Source: Mercurialis annua (lineage: Eukaryota > Streptophyta > Magnoliopsida > Malpighiales > Euphorbiaceae). Taken from it: 64,000 nucleotides of DNA. The notes beneath the pieces were generated by a model. The model was given only the letters and a program-made list of their open reading frames with translations. It ran no database searches and was not told the DNA's origin. Position numbers and translations under genes: made by a program. This document shows positions 28,862-41,635 of this stretch, one piece after another. The first letter of the stretch is position 1, and the number at the start of each line of letters is the position of its first letter. The stretch spans positions 67,235,665 to 67,299,664 of the forward strand of contig NC_065570.1 of NCBI RefSeq assembly GCF_937616625.2, written 5' to 3'.

Positions 28862-30596
28862 AATATAGGGTCAACTTTTAATTTACTTTCATTATTGGAT
28901 TTTAAATAGGGGTAATATAGGAAAATTGAGTGTAAAAATTAGTTACTTTTTGAAAGTGGACAAGAGTTTTGGGACAAAAAAATTTCTCAAAGTGGACAAC
29001 TCTATAAGGACGGAGGGAGTACGTGTTTGGTGAGATTTTATTACATTTTTTGTTCTCTTTTAACTGTCCATTTAATCAATATTGCACATATTAAGATAGT
29101 GCTTCTTTTGTCTTAATTTATAAAGAGAAATACTAATATAGCCCTATTAATTAATAAATGTCGTTTAAATTAAAATATAGAGTCATTTATTAGCGTTATT
29201 CTCCTTCTCTCGCCAGATCTGCTCCTTCTTAAAGGAGGAGGCGATCGATTTTCGGTGGCGGATTTTGGTGGCGATCGATTTTCTGTGGCGGGTTCGTCAC
29301 GAGGAATATGAACGGATTTAAAAAAATAGTTTTTAATTAAAAAAAATGATTTTTGTGAAATTATTTAAATTATATAATATTAATTAAAATTTTGGTATAT
29401 TAAATTAGGAAATATTAATTACGTTGAATATTCGTCGGAGTCGGAAAAAGGAGGGCTAGGTGAAAGAGTGTGGCGGCGATTTTTTTTTAAAAAAATATGT
29501 AATATTGAGATAATTAAACTATAAATAATAATCGATTTGATTTAGTTGGATTATGTTTTACTTGGTTAACTATTTGGTTTGGTTAAGTTGGGTTAGTGGT
29601 TTGAGATGTGCCATGTCAGCTAAATTTGCTGAGTTGGAAGTGATATGACTAATTTCGGTTCGATTCAAAATGGCTGAAAAAGAAACAGAACATATAAGGT
29701 TTGGCTAAATTTGGTGATTTTTAAAGGTTTAGCTATAACTGACACAAGGCGTAAAAGTTTCGCATTTTTTGGTGATTAAGACAATACATTAATATCTCAA
29801 CGTTTTTGAATAACAGCTTAACTCTATAATTGAGTCTAGATTCAAACCACGTCATCACGTTATTCACGCAACTCCTATACTCTTTTTACGTAAAACAATT
29901 TCGGTAAAAAGATAAATTGAACAATACAACGAGAATATTCGAACTTTTTTCTACTCGAATTTGAAAAATTGTCAATTTTAAAAATTTAGATCATAAACAA
30001 AAAAAGTTGGAAAGATACATTATTTAAGCCTTATTTCTATTAATTGGTCGACGTAAATGAAATTTGTATCATGAACTTGCAAGCAATGGTCAATTAGCAC
30101 ATATTTTAATTTCATGGTCAATTTAGTCATAAATTTATTTTCTTTTTTTATCGATCTATCCGTTTTGGCATAATAATTATTAATAAAAGTAAGAAACACG
30201 CCAAATGAGATGTAAAAATGAAATAAATAGTAAAAAGCCAAATTTAAAATTAATTTGATAAAAAAAATTATATTAATTGAGCAACATTTGTAAATTGAGG
30301 GGAGATTTAGCACTTAAGTTGGCCACCAGGAAAAGATAGAGTGATGAGTGGAACGCATAAGTTGCATAGCATCTTTTACAGGAAAGTAGGTACCTAATAG
30401 CATTCGTAAACCTATAAACTGTAGAATAATTTGGTCTCTGTACAACCAAAATCCAGCCTCATCTTTTTGTTTGGTTCTGTGTATATACACATCATTTGCA
30501 TGGTCATTGACAGAATTATTGCCTCATTAACAGCTGAAAATTTTCCTTCTCAGCTCTCTCTTTAACAAAAGAACAAAATATCACTCTTTTCACTTC

Positions 30597-32634
30597 ATGC
30601 TGGAACATCCATTTTTGGAGTCAGGTAATTGGTTAAGCTACAAAATTTATATTGGTTAAATTATGTGATTTTGCTATCTGGGTTTCTTTTTTAGCGTCAG
30701 AAGTTTACTGGGTTTCTGCTATTTCTTCAAATATAATCGTTTGTTGTCACTGTTGCATAATATAGGAACATTATTTTTTGATATGTTTCAACCATGAAAT
30801 GAATTAATGGAGCTGCTGCTGCTTAGGCTTTTATTAGTTACCCCTTTTTTCAATAATTCTGCTGCTTTTTTTATTAATTGAAAGGTGAAGATGATGATCT
30901 CTTCATTTGTTTTTTTGTGAAATCCTATTTCATGCTGTAGACAGGTTGTGATACAGTCATCAATGGTTTTGATTTGTGTATAGCCTGAAAGATTGTATAA
31001 TTGAGGTGAATCTAGGCTTTTTTTGGCACCACTCAAATACTGTTAGGGTATGAGATAAGATATAAAAATGTATATTAAAAGGTAGTATATGAACGTGGGG
31101 AGATTTCTTCTATTTTCTTGAGTATTTATAGACTCTGTAAAGTAGTTGTTCAGTTCATCTTGCATGTATGATACTAAATATGCAGTAGTATTGTAGAGCA
31201 TTATTCTGATTATCAACCTGAATTCTAGATTGTGAAAATGATTCTTCGGTGTAGAGTTTATACTGACGAGTTAATGGAGATAAGTACTTTCGATCTCATT
31301 TACTTCCGATCTGTGTTAACTCGGTTGGAGTAGGAAGTATTGTAGATAGGTAACAACTAACAAGTTGGAAGCAAAATTTTGTAGGTAATTACCAAATTGC
31401 ATAAAATTAGATTTTCTGTTTCCATGCTATATAAGTCTTGTGAAATCAGATTTTCTACGCTCCATCCTTTATAAAAATGTAGTTGACTGTGATACTGTAT
31501 CTTCTGGTTGTTCTCACTTGTAATGCCTGATAAAATATTTCAGAGGGAAGAATGGATGATCTGGAACCTGCGGAATCTGCAGAATCTTCCAAATCAATTT
31601 CATTATGGGAAAAAATTTCAACCTGGAAGACTCGGATTATAGAAGCGTATAGAAGAAAGTCAATCTCACACTGGATTCTTCTCCTTCTAAGCACTGCAGC
31701 AATGCTCATAGCATTTCCTGCTTCAAGTATTTTATCTCGTGTTTATTATGCTAATGGAGGTACAAGCAAATGGATCATTTCATGGGTTGCAGTTGCTGGT
31801 TGGCCTCTTACTGCTATAATTCTGTTTCCCACTTATTTCTATTGCAGAACTTATCCTACTCCCCTCACTTTAAAACTCATTCTTGCTTATATTGTGCTCG
31901 GATTCTTAAGCGCTGCCGATAACCTGATGTATGCATATGCCTATGCCTATCTCCCGGCATCAACTTCTGCACTTGTGGCTTCATCATCTCTGGTATTTTC
32001 TGCTTTGTTTGGATATCTAATTGTCAAAAACAAACTGAATGCTGCAATGATTAATGCCATTGTGATTATTACGGCTGCAATGGTCATAGTTGCGTTGGAT
32101 TCAGATTCTGATAGATATGACAACGTAAGCGACAGTCAGTATTTCATGGGGTATTTATGGGATATTCTGGGATCTGCTCTGCACGGTCTGATATTTGCGC
32201 TTTCGGAATTGCTTTTCGTCAAGTTATTAGGGAGAAGATCGTTCCATGTCGTATTGGAGCAACAGATCATGGTGTCATTATTTGGCTTTATTTTTACTAC
32301 AATAGGAGTCATTGTGAATAAAGACTTTCAAGAAATGAAATCTGAGGCGAAAACGTTTGTAGGTGGCGAGACTGCTTATGTATTAGTTCTCGTCTGGGGC
32401 ACGATTACGTTTCAGTTGGGGATATTAGGAGCCACTGCTGTGCTTTTCCTAGCTTCCACTGTACTGGCTGGTGTTCTGAATGCTGTGAGGGTACCACTCA
32501 CAAGTGTTGCTGCTGTAATTATACTGCGTGATCCGATGAGTGGTTTCAAGATTCTGTCTTTGATCGTAACGTTCTGGGGATGCATCTGTTACATCTACGG
32601 AAGCTCTTATCCAACTAAAATTTCCTCATTATAA
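30597..32634 (+). CDS. Purine permease (PUP family, DMT superfamily), PUP5-like
   Basis: Plasma-membrane proton-coupled importer of the PUP family, whose members move adenine, cytokinins and related bases; the substrate of this one is unknown. Two exons: 30597-30624 and 31544-32634, giving 372 residues. The second exon alone has an ATG at 31552, but a 28-base first exon splices in phase to give MLEHPFLESEGR ahead of MDD, matching the usual PUP structure of a short first coding exon. About ten hydrophobic segments are visible, from ISHWILLLLSTAAMLIAFPA through to ILSLIVTFWGCICYIYGS. The motif AYLPASTSALVASSSLVFSA is the conserved PUP core, and the ending RDPMSGFKILSL is typical. The long loop DSDSDRYDNVSDSQ lies between segments. 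Assignment to PUP5 rests partly on proximity to an At2g24230-like kinase, so it is tentative. Confidence 0.9.
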
Positions 32635-34415
32635 CTTGGTGAGGTTCTATTACTCTTAATCAGTTTTTCCTCATTAATTAGTATGGCATGCATACAGTAT
32701 ATAATTCTTATCAAATATTTATAAAGTAAGTGATTTTTAATCTTGAGAAAAGTTTGTTTTTTCCTCATAGTAACTTTGTTGATTAAGTGATCAATATTTG
32801 TCAAAACAGTGTACATTCTTAGCAATAGTAAATATGGTTTACTATATTATTTTGCTTTCTGTTCAAGCTTAATGTTTTGAATGAGAAGAAAAGTGTGAAG
32901 AGAAGAAACCAAAACATTGATTAGAAAAGTTTGTTTTTTTCTCATAGTAACTAAATGGAATTGTATCATGGCCTGAATATTTAGTCCATACTCCTACCAC
33001 TATTAACACCTTAAACAATCAGTTTGATGGAATGCAGAAGGAGCATTAGAATGCGACTGGGGTGTGCAAAATCCAACAGAATTGACAAATTCAGCAATAT
33101 TTGGTTTGACAATATAAAAAAAATATTAATTTTCAGTTTGGAGATGGTAATATATTCAGTTTACTTCTAATACAAACCGAAGAAACATCTCTTCTGATAC
33201 AAAACGAAGGGACTTCACTTATGATAACAGACTGATTAAAAGTATTGAAATTCTTATATAAACGGGTCAGCTTAATTTTTAAAAAATAAATTATACTAGC
33301 GATGTCTAAACTTTTTTGAATCTTATGTTTTGATGTCTAAATTTTGACTTCTTTTAAATTAGTATTCCAATTATGTAAAGTGTTTTTAGTCATCTTTCAA
33401 TCATTGAACTACTAATAAGACCACAAGTAATTTTTAAATGTCTTAATATGGTTTGACATTTTAATTCCATGAGTATAAGTAATATCATTAAGCACACAAC
33501 CGTTATTCTTTTAAACTAATATAACGTATAAATCTAAATGAAATGAGAGTTATTTTTATCATTTTACACACTAATCACTAAAAAATGGCTAAAAGCACTT
33601 GTTTCATTCATTTAAAAAAAAACACTAATATAAAAATAATAGTTCAAACATCAAAACAAAATTTTAAAAAAGTTCATACACTGCTAATTAATTTTTCTTC
33701 TATAAAATATAAAAGAAAAATTAAATATCATCCCTGTATTTATATAAAGATTACTAATTTTTCCAAAATTTAGCGTCAAGAACACAAAATTAAAGATGAT
33801 CTCGCGCCTTCACGATTGGAGATAGCACCAATTACTAATACTTACAATTCACAATCAGCTACACGAGGATCCGGCATGGTAAACCAAAAATCACTAAGGT
33901 CATGTCTAGTTTATGCAATGAAATATTTTTTTCATAAAGAATGGAAAAGACATTATAACAATTCTATAGAATATGAATATCTTTTTCATGAACCAAAGCA
34001 AAAAATTACCTATTTCATGATTTGGCTTAAATGTTGACAAATTTACCTTTTTAACACATCTAAAAGACTACAGGATAATGCAACAAATTTTCAAACTCAG
34101 CAGCAAATTTAATCATTGTCAGACACTAAACTGAGGAAGAAACATGGACATGGGACATACCTTTTATTAATCTCAATACTTCATCAATTTTATGTTACTC
34201 ACACTTAATTATATTCCCTCCATCAAGAAATGAGCATATCCACTTCCCTGCCCACTTCCATCATTACACACCATATAAGTCTCCATTAAAATAGCTAAAA
34301 TCACCATCTTAATACAAGTTTTTAGGTACATTTAAATAATATCTGCACTCCCGTGCTCCATTTCCTCGAACGCATAGTTCATCCATCAGCCATAGCTAAT
34401 ACTATAGCATCATTT
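32635..34415. other. Intergenic region between convergent PUP and eIF5A genes
   Basis: The first part is the permease 3' UTR. An inverted-repeat element occupies about 33290-33690. The rest is AT-rich with no supportable gene; the last few hundred bases before 34415 are the eIF5A 3' UTR. Confidence 0.6.
33290..33690. mobile_element. Imperfect inverted-repeat MITE
   Basis: The left arm (tagcgatgtctaaacttttt, then gttttgatgtctaaatttt) pairs imperfectly with the inverse of the right arm (caaacatcaaaacaaaattt, then aaaagttcatacactgcta). Boundaries are approximate. Confidence 0.45.
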
Positions 34416-36638
34416 TCAGTTTTTAGGACCAACCTCCTTAACGGTGCAGATCTGCTCCTCTCCCATTGCAGACATGACCGACACCACAAGGTCCTTTCCC
34501 TCAGCAAATCCGTCTTTAAGCTACGCATATACACAAAACAGTAATTTTCAGTATTATGAAAAGTGAAAACCAACATGCTCAAAGATAAAGATGGAGTTCA
34601 TAAAACTTTGTGCCCGTAAACTAAAGGGCATGAGTCACCTACACAAGTATTAGAATAAAAAATGGATGCGTAATACCTGGGAAAGCAGATTGTCATCAGT
34701 CGGAAGCCTCAGATCATCCTTGGTATTTCCATTGTCAGTCAGAAGACTCACCTAGATGGTGTCAACCCAAAGTCAGCCAACATGACTATGTTAAAAATAC
34801 TATTTTAACAATATTGACTCAAATATACGAACATTCTTTCATGATTACATCCGAGAATCCGACTATTACTATTAATGTTCTATCATTTATGAGCTTCCTA
34901 GCTCCTAGTAAGAGATTATGTCTAAATGATGAAATTGTCAACAGTTCAAGTGTTTCTATTAAATAAATTTGCAAAACTTAAATGTCAGATTTTCATAATT
35001 AATTTCAAACTCCACTTCTTGCACGGGGAAATTAAAATCAATCCTAAGGAAGTTTATATCACGTATTCAAATTGAAAGTAACCAAGGTAGGGAGGAACAT
35101 CATAACGAGCAAGTGTGGTAAAGAAAGTTGTTGTATGGGGTTAGATGGACTAATGGTGAAAGTGATCATCTGTCCCAATGAACTTGTTAAATAATCATCT
35201 TCTAAACAAGATTTAACAGCATTGCCTAAAAACAGACATTCAAACAAAAAGTTATACTTACAAAGCCATCTTCAGATATATCAATCAGCTGATAATCAGT
35301 ACGAGTAACATGAGGAACCTGTGAAAAAAATAGTTAAACCAACCGCCAGGAAATTTATTTTGAAGACAAATATGATTAAGAAGTTGACTAAGTCGGAAAC
35401 ATAGTTACATCACAATTGTGGGATGAAGGCACAATATCTTCCAGCTTTTTTCCATTGAAAATATCAATTGCCACAAAGTGACACTTAGCATGTCCGTGTT
35501 TCCCAGTCTTAGAAGTTGAAACCTCCACAACCTGTAAGAAATAAGAGCATAAACACAAATGCTCATAAATTGAAATAATCAAAGATAACACTGCCACGGC
35601 ATAGCAGCTGCCTATTATAGTAAACAAATAAAGTACCACTCGTATTTTCCACGACTTATGAATGTAAACAGCCACCCAATAGGACTGCTATCACAAAAAC
35701 TTTTTGACTACTGGCTTTTATGTAGCTTGATATGGTTAATGAAAATACATTATGACCACAACAGAACAGTCAAAATAAGAGTAGATAGAAGCTACAAGAC
35801 TAATGCCCAGAATGTACCGTTGGCTCTTAAGCGAGCAAAACTGGGGATAGAGCCTAATGTAAAGGAGTCTCTAATGTACATCTAGATTAATACGAGCTGA
35901 ATGATTTGGCAATGACAATTCTCGAATGAAACCTAAATCAATTATTATGATTCTCCGTGAGGTAAGCATCCGCAAAGACATGCCCGTCGTATTCAAAAAG
36001 GTCATCACCCATATGATCAATCCATTTATATGATACTAAGAAGATGGAGGACAGAGACACAGGCAGGATGTGAACCTCATAAAGTCTTTTATTATCGGCT
36101 TTAAGATAATGGTTTCACAATATATATCTTGATACAAACAAAAGATTATACTATATTAAAAAAAACCTCTAGCCTCTAATAACTAAAGCATAAAACAAAG
36201 AGAAGATCCCAAAGCATTATCTCTAGCCTCTAAACATACACAAAAGGAACAAGCATAAAACTGCATACCCACAAAACGATTAACAACACCCAGTACACAA
36301 CATCAGTCTAAATTACATACACACTTTAAATCAAGGAAAAACTGACAAACAAATGCATAAAAATAACCAAAACTGCAATTGAAAAATAAGGAAAAAGAAC
36401 AAAACTTTAAATTATATATTATATTAAAGAAAAAACGCAAGAGAACCCATTAAAGATCTGACAAAGAAAAACCAAACCCAGATGCCAATTTCCACAAAAA
36501 GTAGAATCTTTTCACCTTGGTTGGGCGATTTTTGATAACTAAATAGCCATTTTTGCGAACAGTGCCCGCTTGTTGAGGGAAAGTTTTGGAGGCACCAGCA
36601 TCTGCCTTTGAATCGAAGTGATGTTCTTCATCAGACAT
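34416..36638 (-). CDS. EIF5A: Translation factor eIF5A (hypusine-containing)
   Basis: Binds the ribosomal E site and promotes elongation and termination, especially at proline stretches (family knowledge). Exons in coding order: 36638-36516, 35531-35409, 35318-35262, 34751-34677 and 34520-34416, all phase 0, 160 residues, the normal plant length. The N-terminus [20 protein letters not shown] is the standard plant sequence. The hypusine loop [11 protein letters not shown] places the modified lysine at K52. The C-terminal OB-fold domain includes [20 protein letters not shown] and [14 protein letters not shown]. Residue 40 is Thr in NRPTKVVEV, where plant and animal forms I recall have Cys. Introns 1 (984 bp) and 3 (510 bp) are the longest. 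Identity is secure. Confidence 0.97.
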
Positions 36639-36865
36639 CTTTTCTTTTTGGATTTTGAGTTCTTTACAACTTTGCTATGTGTAAACCTGAGGTCGAGGAA
36701 TTGGCGTCCTTTATGCTAAGTCTGGAGATTTTCTTTTAAGAGCACAGATAGAGCGTTATTAACCCTGGTTAATCATTGTTTTTACTTTCTAGCCCTTGGA
36801 TTTTTATTTTTCCATATATCAGCCTTTTTTTAATCCTTTATTCATTGGATTAACCCATTTTAAGA

Positions 36866-37102
36866 TCCCTAAACTATCCATTTTTTATTTAATACACCCT
36901 TCATTGTCTATTTGGATCCTTTTGCCATGTACTTTTATTTGTCATCTTTTTTGGTCCCTTCGCGGAAGTCCGTCTATCGCGTGGTTACACTTTCCAATCA
37001 AGACGTTTTACCTTAATATGAAACGCCACATAGGAAAAAACGTAGTATATGTTTTATCCCTAAACTATTTAGTTTTTGTTTGATACACACTTCATCTTCT
37101 AT
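36866..37102. repeat. Direct repeat pair about 185 bp apart
   Basis: tccctaaactatccattttt at about 36866 and tccctaaactatttagtttt at about 37049 begin related segments of about 55 bases, ending tctatttggatcc and tctatttagatcc. They are probably parts of an old transposon. Confidence 0.5.
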
Positions 37103-37368
37103 TTAGATCCCTCCAATTAGCGACGGATTGTCGGTCGGCAATTCGTCACAAAAATGGTGGGATCTTGGTGAGAAATTCAGGCGCTTCAATTTTAGAGAGT
37201 CATTTAAAGATGCTTTTATTGGAATACTAATATAATATGAGGTGATATCACTTAAACAAAAATAACTAATTTATTATTTTAAATTTGAAATCTTATCTCT
37301 TGAAAAACAAAGTAGAGAGTGAAAATGGTTATCTACGTGTGGAGAGCCATTTTCACTTTTTATTCTAA

Positions 37369-37549
37369 GAGTGTTTATCATATGCATTGGTGTGCCATGA
37401 CATATTTACATCAAACCATCAGTCATTTGCGATAGGAAATTTTTTTAATTATTGTTTAATTTTTTATTCTTAAATTTTCCACATAGCTAACGCACCATTG
37501 GTTTGTTTCACGGATGACATGGCGCAACAGTTGTGTATAATAATTTTTT
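37369..37549. mobile_element. Mutator-like MITE, copy 3
   Basis: A 181-bp member of the family at 12034-12215. It starts GAGTGTTTATCATATGC and ends GTTGTGTATAATAATTTTTT. It is flanked by a perfect 9-bp direct repeat ttattctaa at 37360-37368 and 37550-37558. It is itself inserted in an older repeat that has a direct partner segment at about 37630-37690. Confidence 0.8.
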
Positions 37550-38364
37550 TTATTCTAAATTTAAAAAATAGAGAGTCCATTGGACCCTCAATTTGTGTCA
37601 AACTCTTTATTAAGATTTTGACAATTTTAAAAAGTCATATGAAGATGCGTTTATAGAAATATTAACATGATATGAGGTGATATCACTTACTCTTTTTATT
37701 TAATTTGCATTAATTGAAATTATGAAATACTAAAACTTATAAAAATATTTTAAGAAATACATTATATCAATATGAAAAACATTATTTTAAAATTAAGAAA
37801 TAAATATCAAGTAATCAAGTTTAATATACCCCGTGTAATGCACGGATAAAACTTTTAGTAATATGTGTACAAAAAAAGCATAGTATTTCTTATGGATCTT
37901 TCTACTGTTACTTTGTTTTTTACAAAGTAAACATTACTTTATTCACTTATTATAGATGATTTTTTATTACATGCAGGTCAAATAAACAAAATAAGATAAA
38001 AATAAAATGATTGTAATGTTTTCCACTTTTCATGATCATTATTATTATTCGAAGTTGCATAAAAAAACCCACCAAAATAGAATATAAATGAAGAATTGGA
38101 TGCTTATTCTTGCATGAAGCAGTATTTATTCTTTGCAGATTTAGAAAATGAATAAGAAAAAGAAAAGGAAAAATAATTTTATTCACTGGTAACATAATGT
38201 CACAAACTTATTGGAACCATTTCTCTTCCCAGGAAGAAGCCATAAAAGTCCCCTTACTTTCCAAAATGGACTGTTCCTCTTCATGGTATCGGCCCATGCA
38301 TTAACTTAAGCCCATAACTATAAGAACTTGGACAAAAGTACACCACTTATCAATAAAAATAGGC

Positions 38365-38757
38365 AAAAAGTACAAAAAAACCCTCATAGTTTTCACAAAA
38401 ATATAAATCAGCCCTTTTATTTTTTGGGGTATAATTAAGCCCTTTTTGTTTTCAAATAGAACAAATAACTCCTTTCATGCAACATCATTAGAAACACTCG
38501 TTAATAGCTGACATGTCTCTCATAATCATATAGGAAAAAAGTTCAGAAATGATTTTAATATTTAAAATATTTATCAAAAATTTGAGGGGGTAAGTGTCCC
38601 AAAAGTAAATTAAAAGGATTTATTTGTTCGATTTTAAAATAATAAGGGTTTAATTGTTTAATTTTAAAAACACGGGGGCTTAATTGTGCCCAAATAAAGT
38701 AAAAGGGCTGATCTGTACTTTTGAGAAAAACTCGAGGGTTTTTTTGTACCTTCTGCC
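38365..38757. mobile_element. MITE with about 100-bp terminal inverted repeats
   Basis: The left arm, from aggcaaaaagtacaaaaaaa through aaatcagcccttttatttt, pairs with the inverse of the right arm (aaagtaaaagggctgatct, then gggtttttttgtaccttctg). No coding capacity. A target duplication is not obvious. Confidence 0.7.
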
Positions 38758-39737
38758 ATAAAAATAATACTAATATTTATAAATATTAATATTTCATTTG
38801 AATTTATCAAATTTTACAATAACATCTGTTTAAATTTTATAAATAAAAATAACGTTAAATTTGTATTACTATATGTAGATCTTACTGTTATCGGATGACC
38901 ATTAAATTTTATAGAAACGTGTTTTTGAGTATTTTAGCATCCTCCACTCTCCACTGCTTGCCGCCAATTTCGCCGAGACATAAAGAATATTAACCCCTAC
39001 ATTTATAAATATTTTTTCAAAAAAATTGGTAGTTTGTGTAGATCCCTAATAACTTTATCATTTGATGGAAGGATGTGTTTGTTTCTAATTTAAAATAATA
39101 AAAATAAAAATAAAGAATACTGTTATTTTTATTTATTAAAAATATTAACATTATTTTTAATAAATATATAAAGTACATTATTTTTATTAAAAAATATAAT
39201 TATGTATATTATTTATTTACTAATACTAAATTTATTTAATATGTCTTACTAAATTTTGGTTTAATCCTATATTTGATAAAAGTTCAATTTCAAAAGTAAA
39301 ATATATGAATGAATGCTTACTATTGGAGGGCTAATTTCGTTCAGGATTTTTAATAATAAACATTGATAAAGACAATCTATTTTTATTTTCATTCTCTCTT
39401 TAATTTCTCAATGTACCAAATACCTTCTAAGTGTTTAAAGGTTGTTTTTCTTCTCCATATAGCATGTAAAATAACAAAAATATTTTAATAGCCTCCCAAT
39501 TGCTAGGGGAAGTGTTTAGCAAATACAAGATAACTATAACAAAATGGAACATTCACTATTTAAAATATTTAAAGTTTATGGCATTGTTTAATGAGTGAGT
39601 GCAATATATTGTGAATAAATAATGAATGAGTAATAAAAGGGTAACTTTTACTTACATCGGATAGTTTACTAATTTTTATATTTTTCCCTTTTGTGAAATT
39701 AAAAAAATTATAATATTTTGATATCATAAATCTTACC

Positions 39738-39946
39738 GACAAGGACGAAGCCATGATTTATTTCTGGAGGGGTAAAAAAAGAAAAATTTAAATAGTTGGA
39801 GGGGCATAAAAATTCAAATAAAAACGTAAAGAATAAAAAAAAGCTAAATTTTTTTCTCAAGAATGAAAAAGTATAAATTGAAAATTTGGGGGTGCTAACG
39901 CCACTACAAACCCCCCCCCCCCCCCCCCCGTCTCCGTTCTTGCTTA
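39738..39946. mobile_element. Short inverted-repeat element with a C19 run
   Basis: The left end gacaaggacgaagcc and the inverse of the right end (gcaagaacggagacggg) are related. Between them are G-rich segments of the type ggaggggcat. The right end includes 19 consecutive C at 39911-39929. Confidence 0.4.
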
Positions 39947-41635
39947 CCGACTCAATAACTAGATATGATGCTGATATTTCTAATGTCAGAGTTACAGTCC
40001 TGATTAATTTAAACTAAATGATGATAAAATTGTTTAAAAATAAATAAATTAAGTTGCTATTTATTCGAGTTTGAACACAAAATCTTTAATTAAGGGAAAA
40101 GAGCTTTGCGCTCCATTCCAATTCCGTTGTTGTTTTCATTAATTGAGTATTTTCCTTAATTTAAACCTTATTGGTAAACTATGAGAGTCCATGTCAAAAA
40201 AGAAGAAAAACTTGTATCCTTTTACCATTTACATGGAGGATTGATGATGACAATTGTTCTAATAAGCAATTGAAAATTGGACAAAATAGAGAACTTTATA
40301 TAAAGAAGACTTATGTTCTTGACTATGATGATTTTGATTGATAGTTTATTATATTTTCCATGAATTGTTGCACAAAATCATGAGCCTAACAACATCATTA
40401 GTTCAACACTATTCTTGTATTTTGACCATTGCTCATCATCATTTTCTTTTCTTTTTTCTGTTTCAAAGTTAGTGTGGAATATTTTGCATGTTAATTGTAA
40501 ACAAATTTTTGTGAGTGTTGTTTACTCCTTTTTTTTTTGGACTCATTTTAACAACATCAATCAATCCTATTGTGTAAGAAAGAAATGGGAGTTTATTAAT
40601 AAATAAAATTACAATTTTTAGCGTGTTTTGTAATTGTAATATTAATTTTTAATCAATGAGTTATACCTCAAATGGTATGGAAAAATTATGATAAGATCGA
40701 CAAAATTCTCACACAAGTGCCAAAAATTTCTCCATTTCAATTATCAGAATACTCTAATTTTTCATTTTAACAATTTTAAATATTAAATTTTTAATCTTGA
40801 CAATTTAAATTACATATTGAATTTCTTTATATATTTTTGTTGATATGGACACCATAAGATAAAAAAAACTCATACTTTTTTTGGCATCCGCATCAACATA
40901 AGTATATCAAAATTTAAATTTACTAAAATTAAACATTAGTAATGCAATTGAATTTAATATGCAATTAACTTTTTATTATATGGTTTCTTTAGCCAAGGAT
41001 GGTGTATAAATTTGGTATTGTATTAAATCGTATGGAACCCCAGAAATTTAATTTTACGGTGATCACAGCTACCCCCACCAGGACCACCCTATCCTTTAAT
41101 AACTTGGTCTGCACACAATGCTTACTACAGAGCATGAAAAATGCCGGTTATCAAGCAAGATTCACAAGCAACTACCTCTACTGGAGATCCCACCATCACC
41201 GAAACGGATAAAATAAGATACGGAAATGTAGAACTCAAGAAGTTTTTCTGGCAATATGGACCAGAACCAGAACCATTCCACCTCATCAAATGAATGAAAT
41301 ACTCGGCTGCATAATGTAATAATTGAAAGATTCATCCATGTTCGAGAAGAACGATATACCAGGATGATTATAAGAACATCAGCAAGAGGAATACCAACTT
41401 TTCAAGGATTAATATCTCGTGTAAGGTTACATGCCACCAATGAAGGAAAGGTAAAGATCAAAAACAAATTTCCAAAGACTACTTACTGTACAGTTCTTAC
41501 CAATGGCAGCATAGAAATAACATAATATAGAAATGAAAAGCAAAAGCGAAATAATATTAAAAAGATCAGTAGACTATCTTAAAAGCCAAAAAAGGAAAAA
41601 AAAAAAACTGACTTCCATTTCGTCGTGTATGTTCA

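Larger units (their letters stand above)
27304..29021. mobile_element. Stowaway-like foldback element carrying nested insertions
   Basis: Outer ends tactcccttcgtctcaatag and its inverse (ending ggacggagggagta) show the CTCCCTCCGTC terminus typical of Tc1/mariner Stowaway elements. Inner arms at 27349-27443 and 28169-28263 pair over about 95 bp (catccgtggactaagtcaat versus attggtttagtccacggatg). A Helitron (27475-28165) sits in the central loop and a second inverted-repeat element (28341-28861) lies in the right half. Confidence 0.6.
25795..30596. other. Intergenic region between divergent WRKY and purine permease genes
   Basis: Head-to-head spacer of 4.8 kb. 25795-26150 is the likely WRKY promoter and leader. 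26160-27300 is AT-rich without a gene. 27304-29021 is a nested transposon complex. 29190-29300 is less AT-rich, with short direct repeats of the type ggcgatcgattttc. 29500-30560 shows no gene and should contain the permease promoter near its end. Confidence 0.6.
36639..41635. other. Intergenic region between eIF5A promoter and the LRR kinase 3' end
   Basis: 5 kb, AT-rich, with no supportable gene. It contains direct repeats near 36866 and 37049, a second pair near 37196 and 37630, a Mutator-like MITE (37369-37549), a Helitron-like terminus (37831-37858), a long-TIR MITE (38365-38757), and a small element with a C19 run (39738-39946). 40400-41600 is less structured and probably includes the kinase 3' UTR. 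Confidence 0.6.

Noticed and set aside
34353..34582. Open frames on both strands over the last eIF5A exon
   Set aside because: Out-of-frame shadows; the eIF5A frame ends DGFAEGK...VGPKN at the TGA at 34416-34418.
40999..41211. 70-codon frame downstream of the LRR kinase
   Set aside because: No recognisable motif on either strand; the position fits the kinase 3' flank. I could not support a gene.
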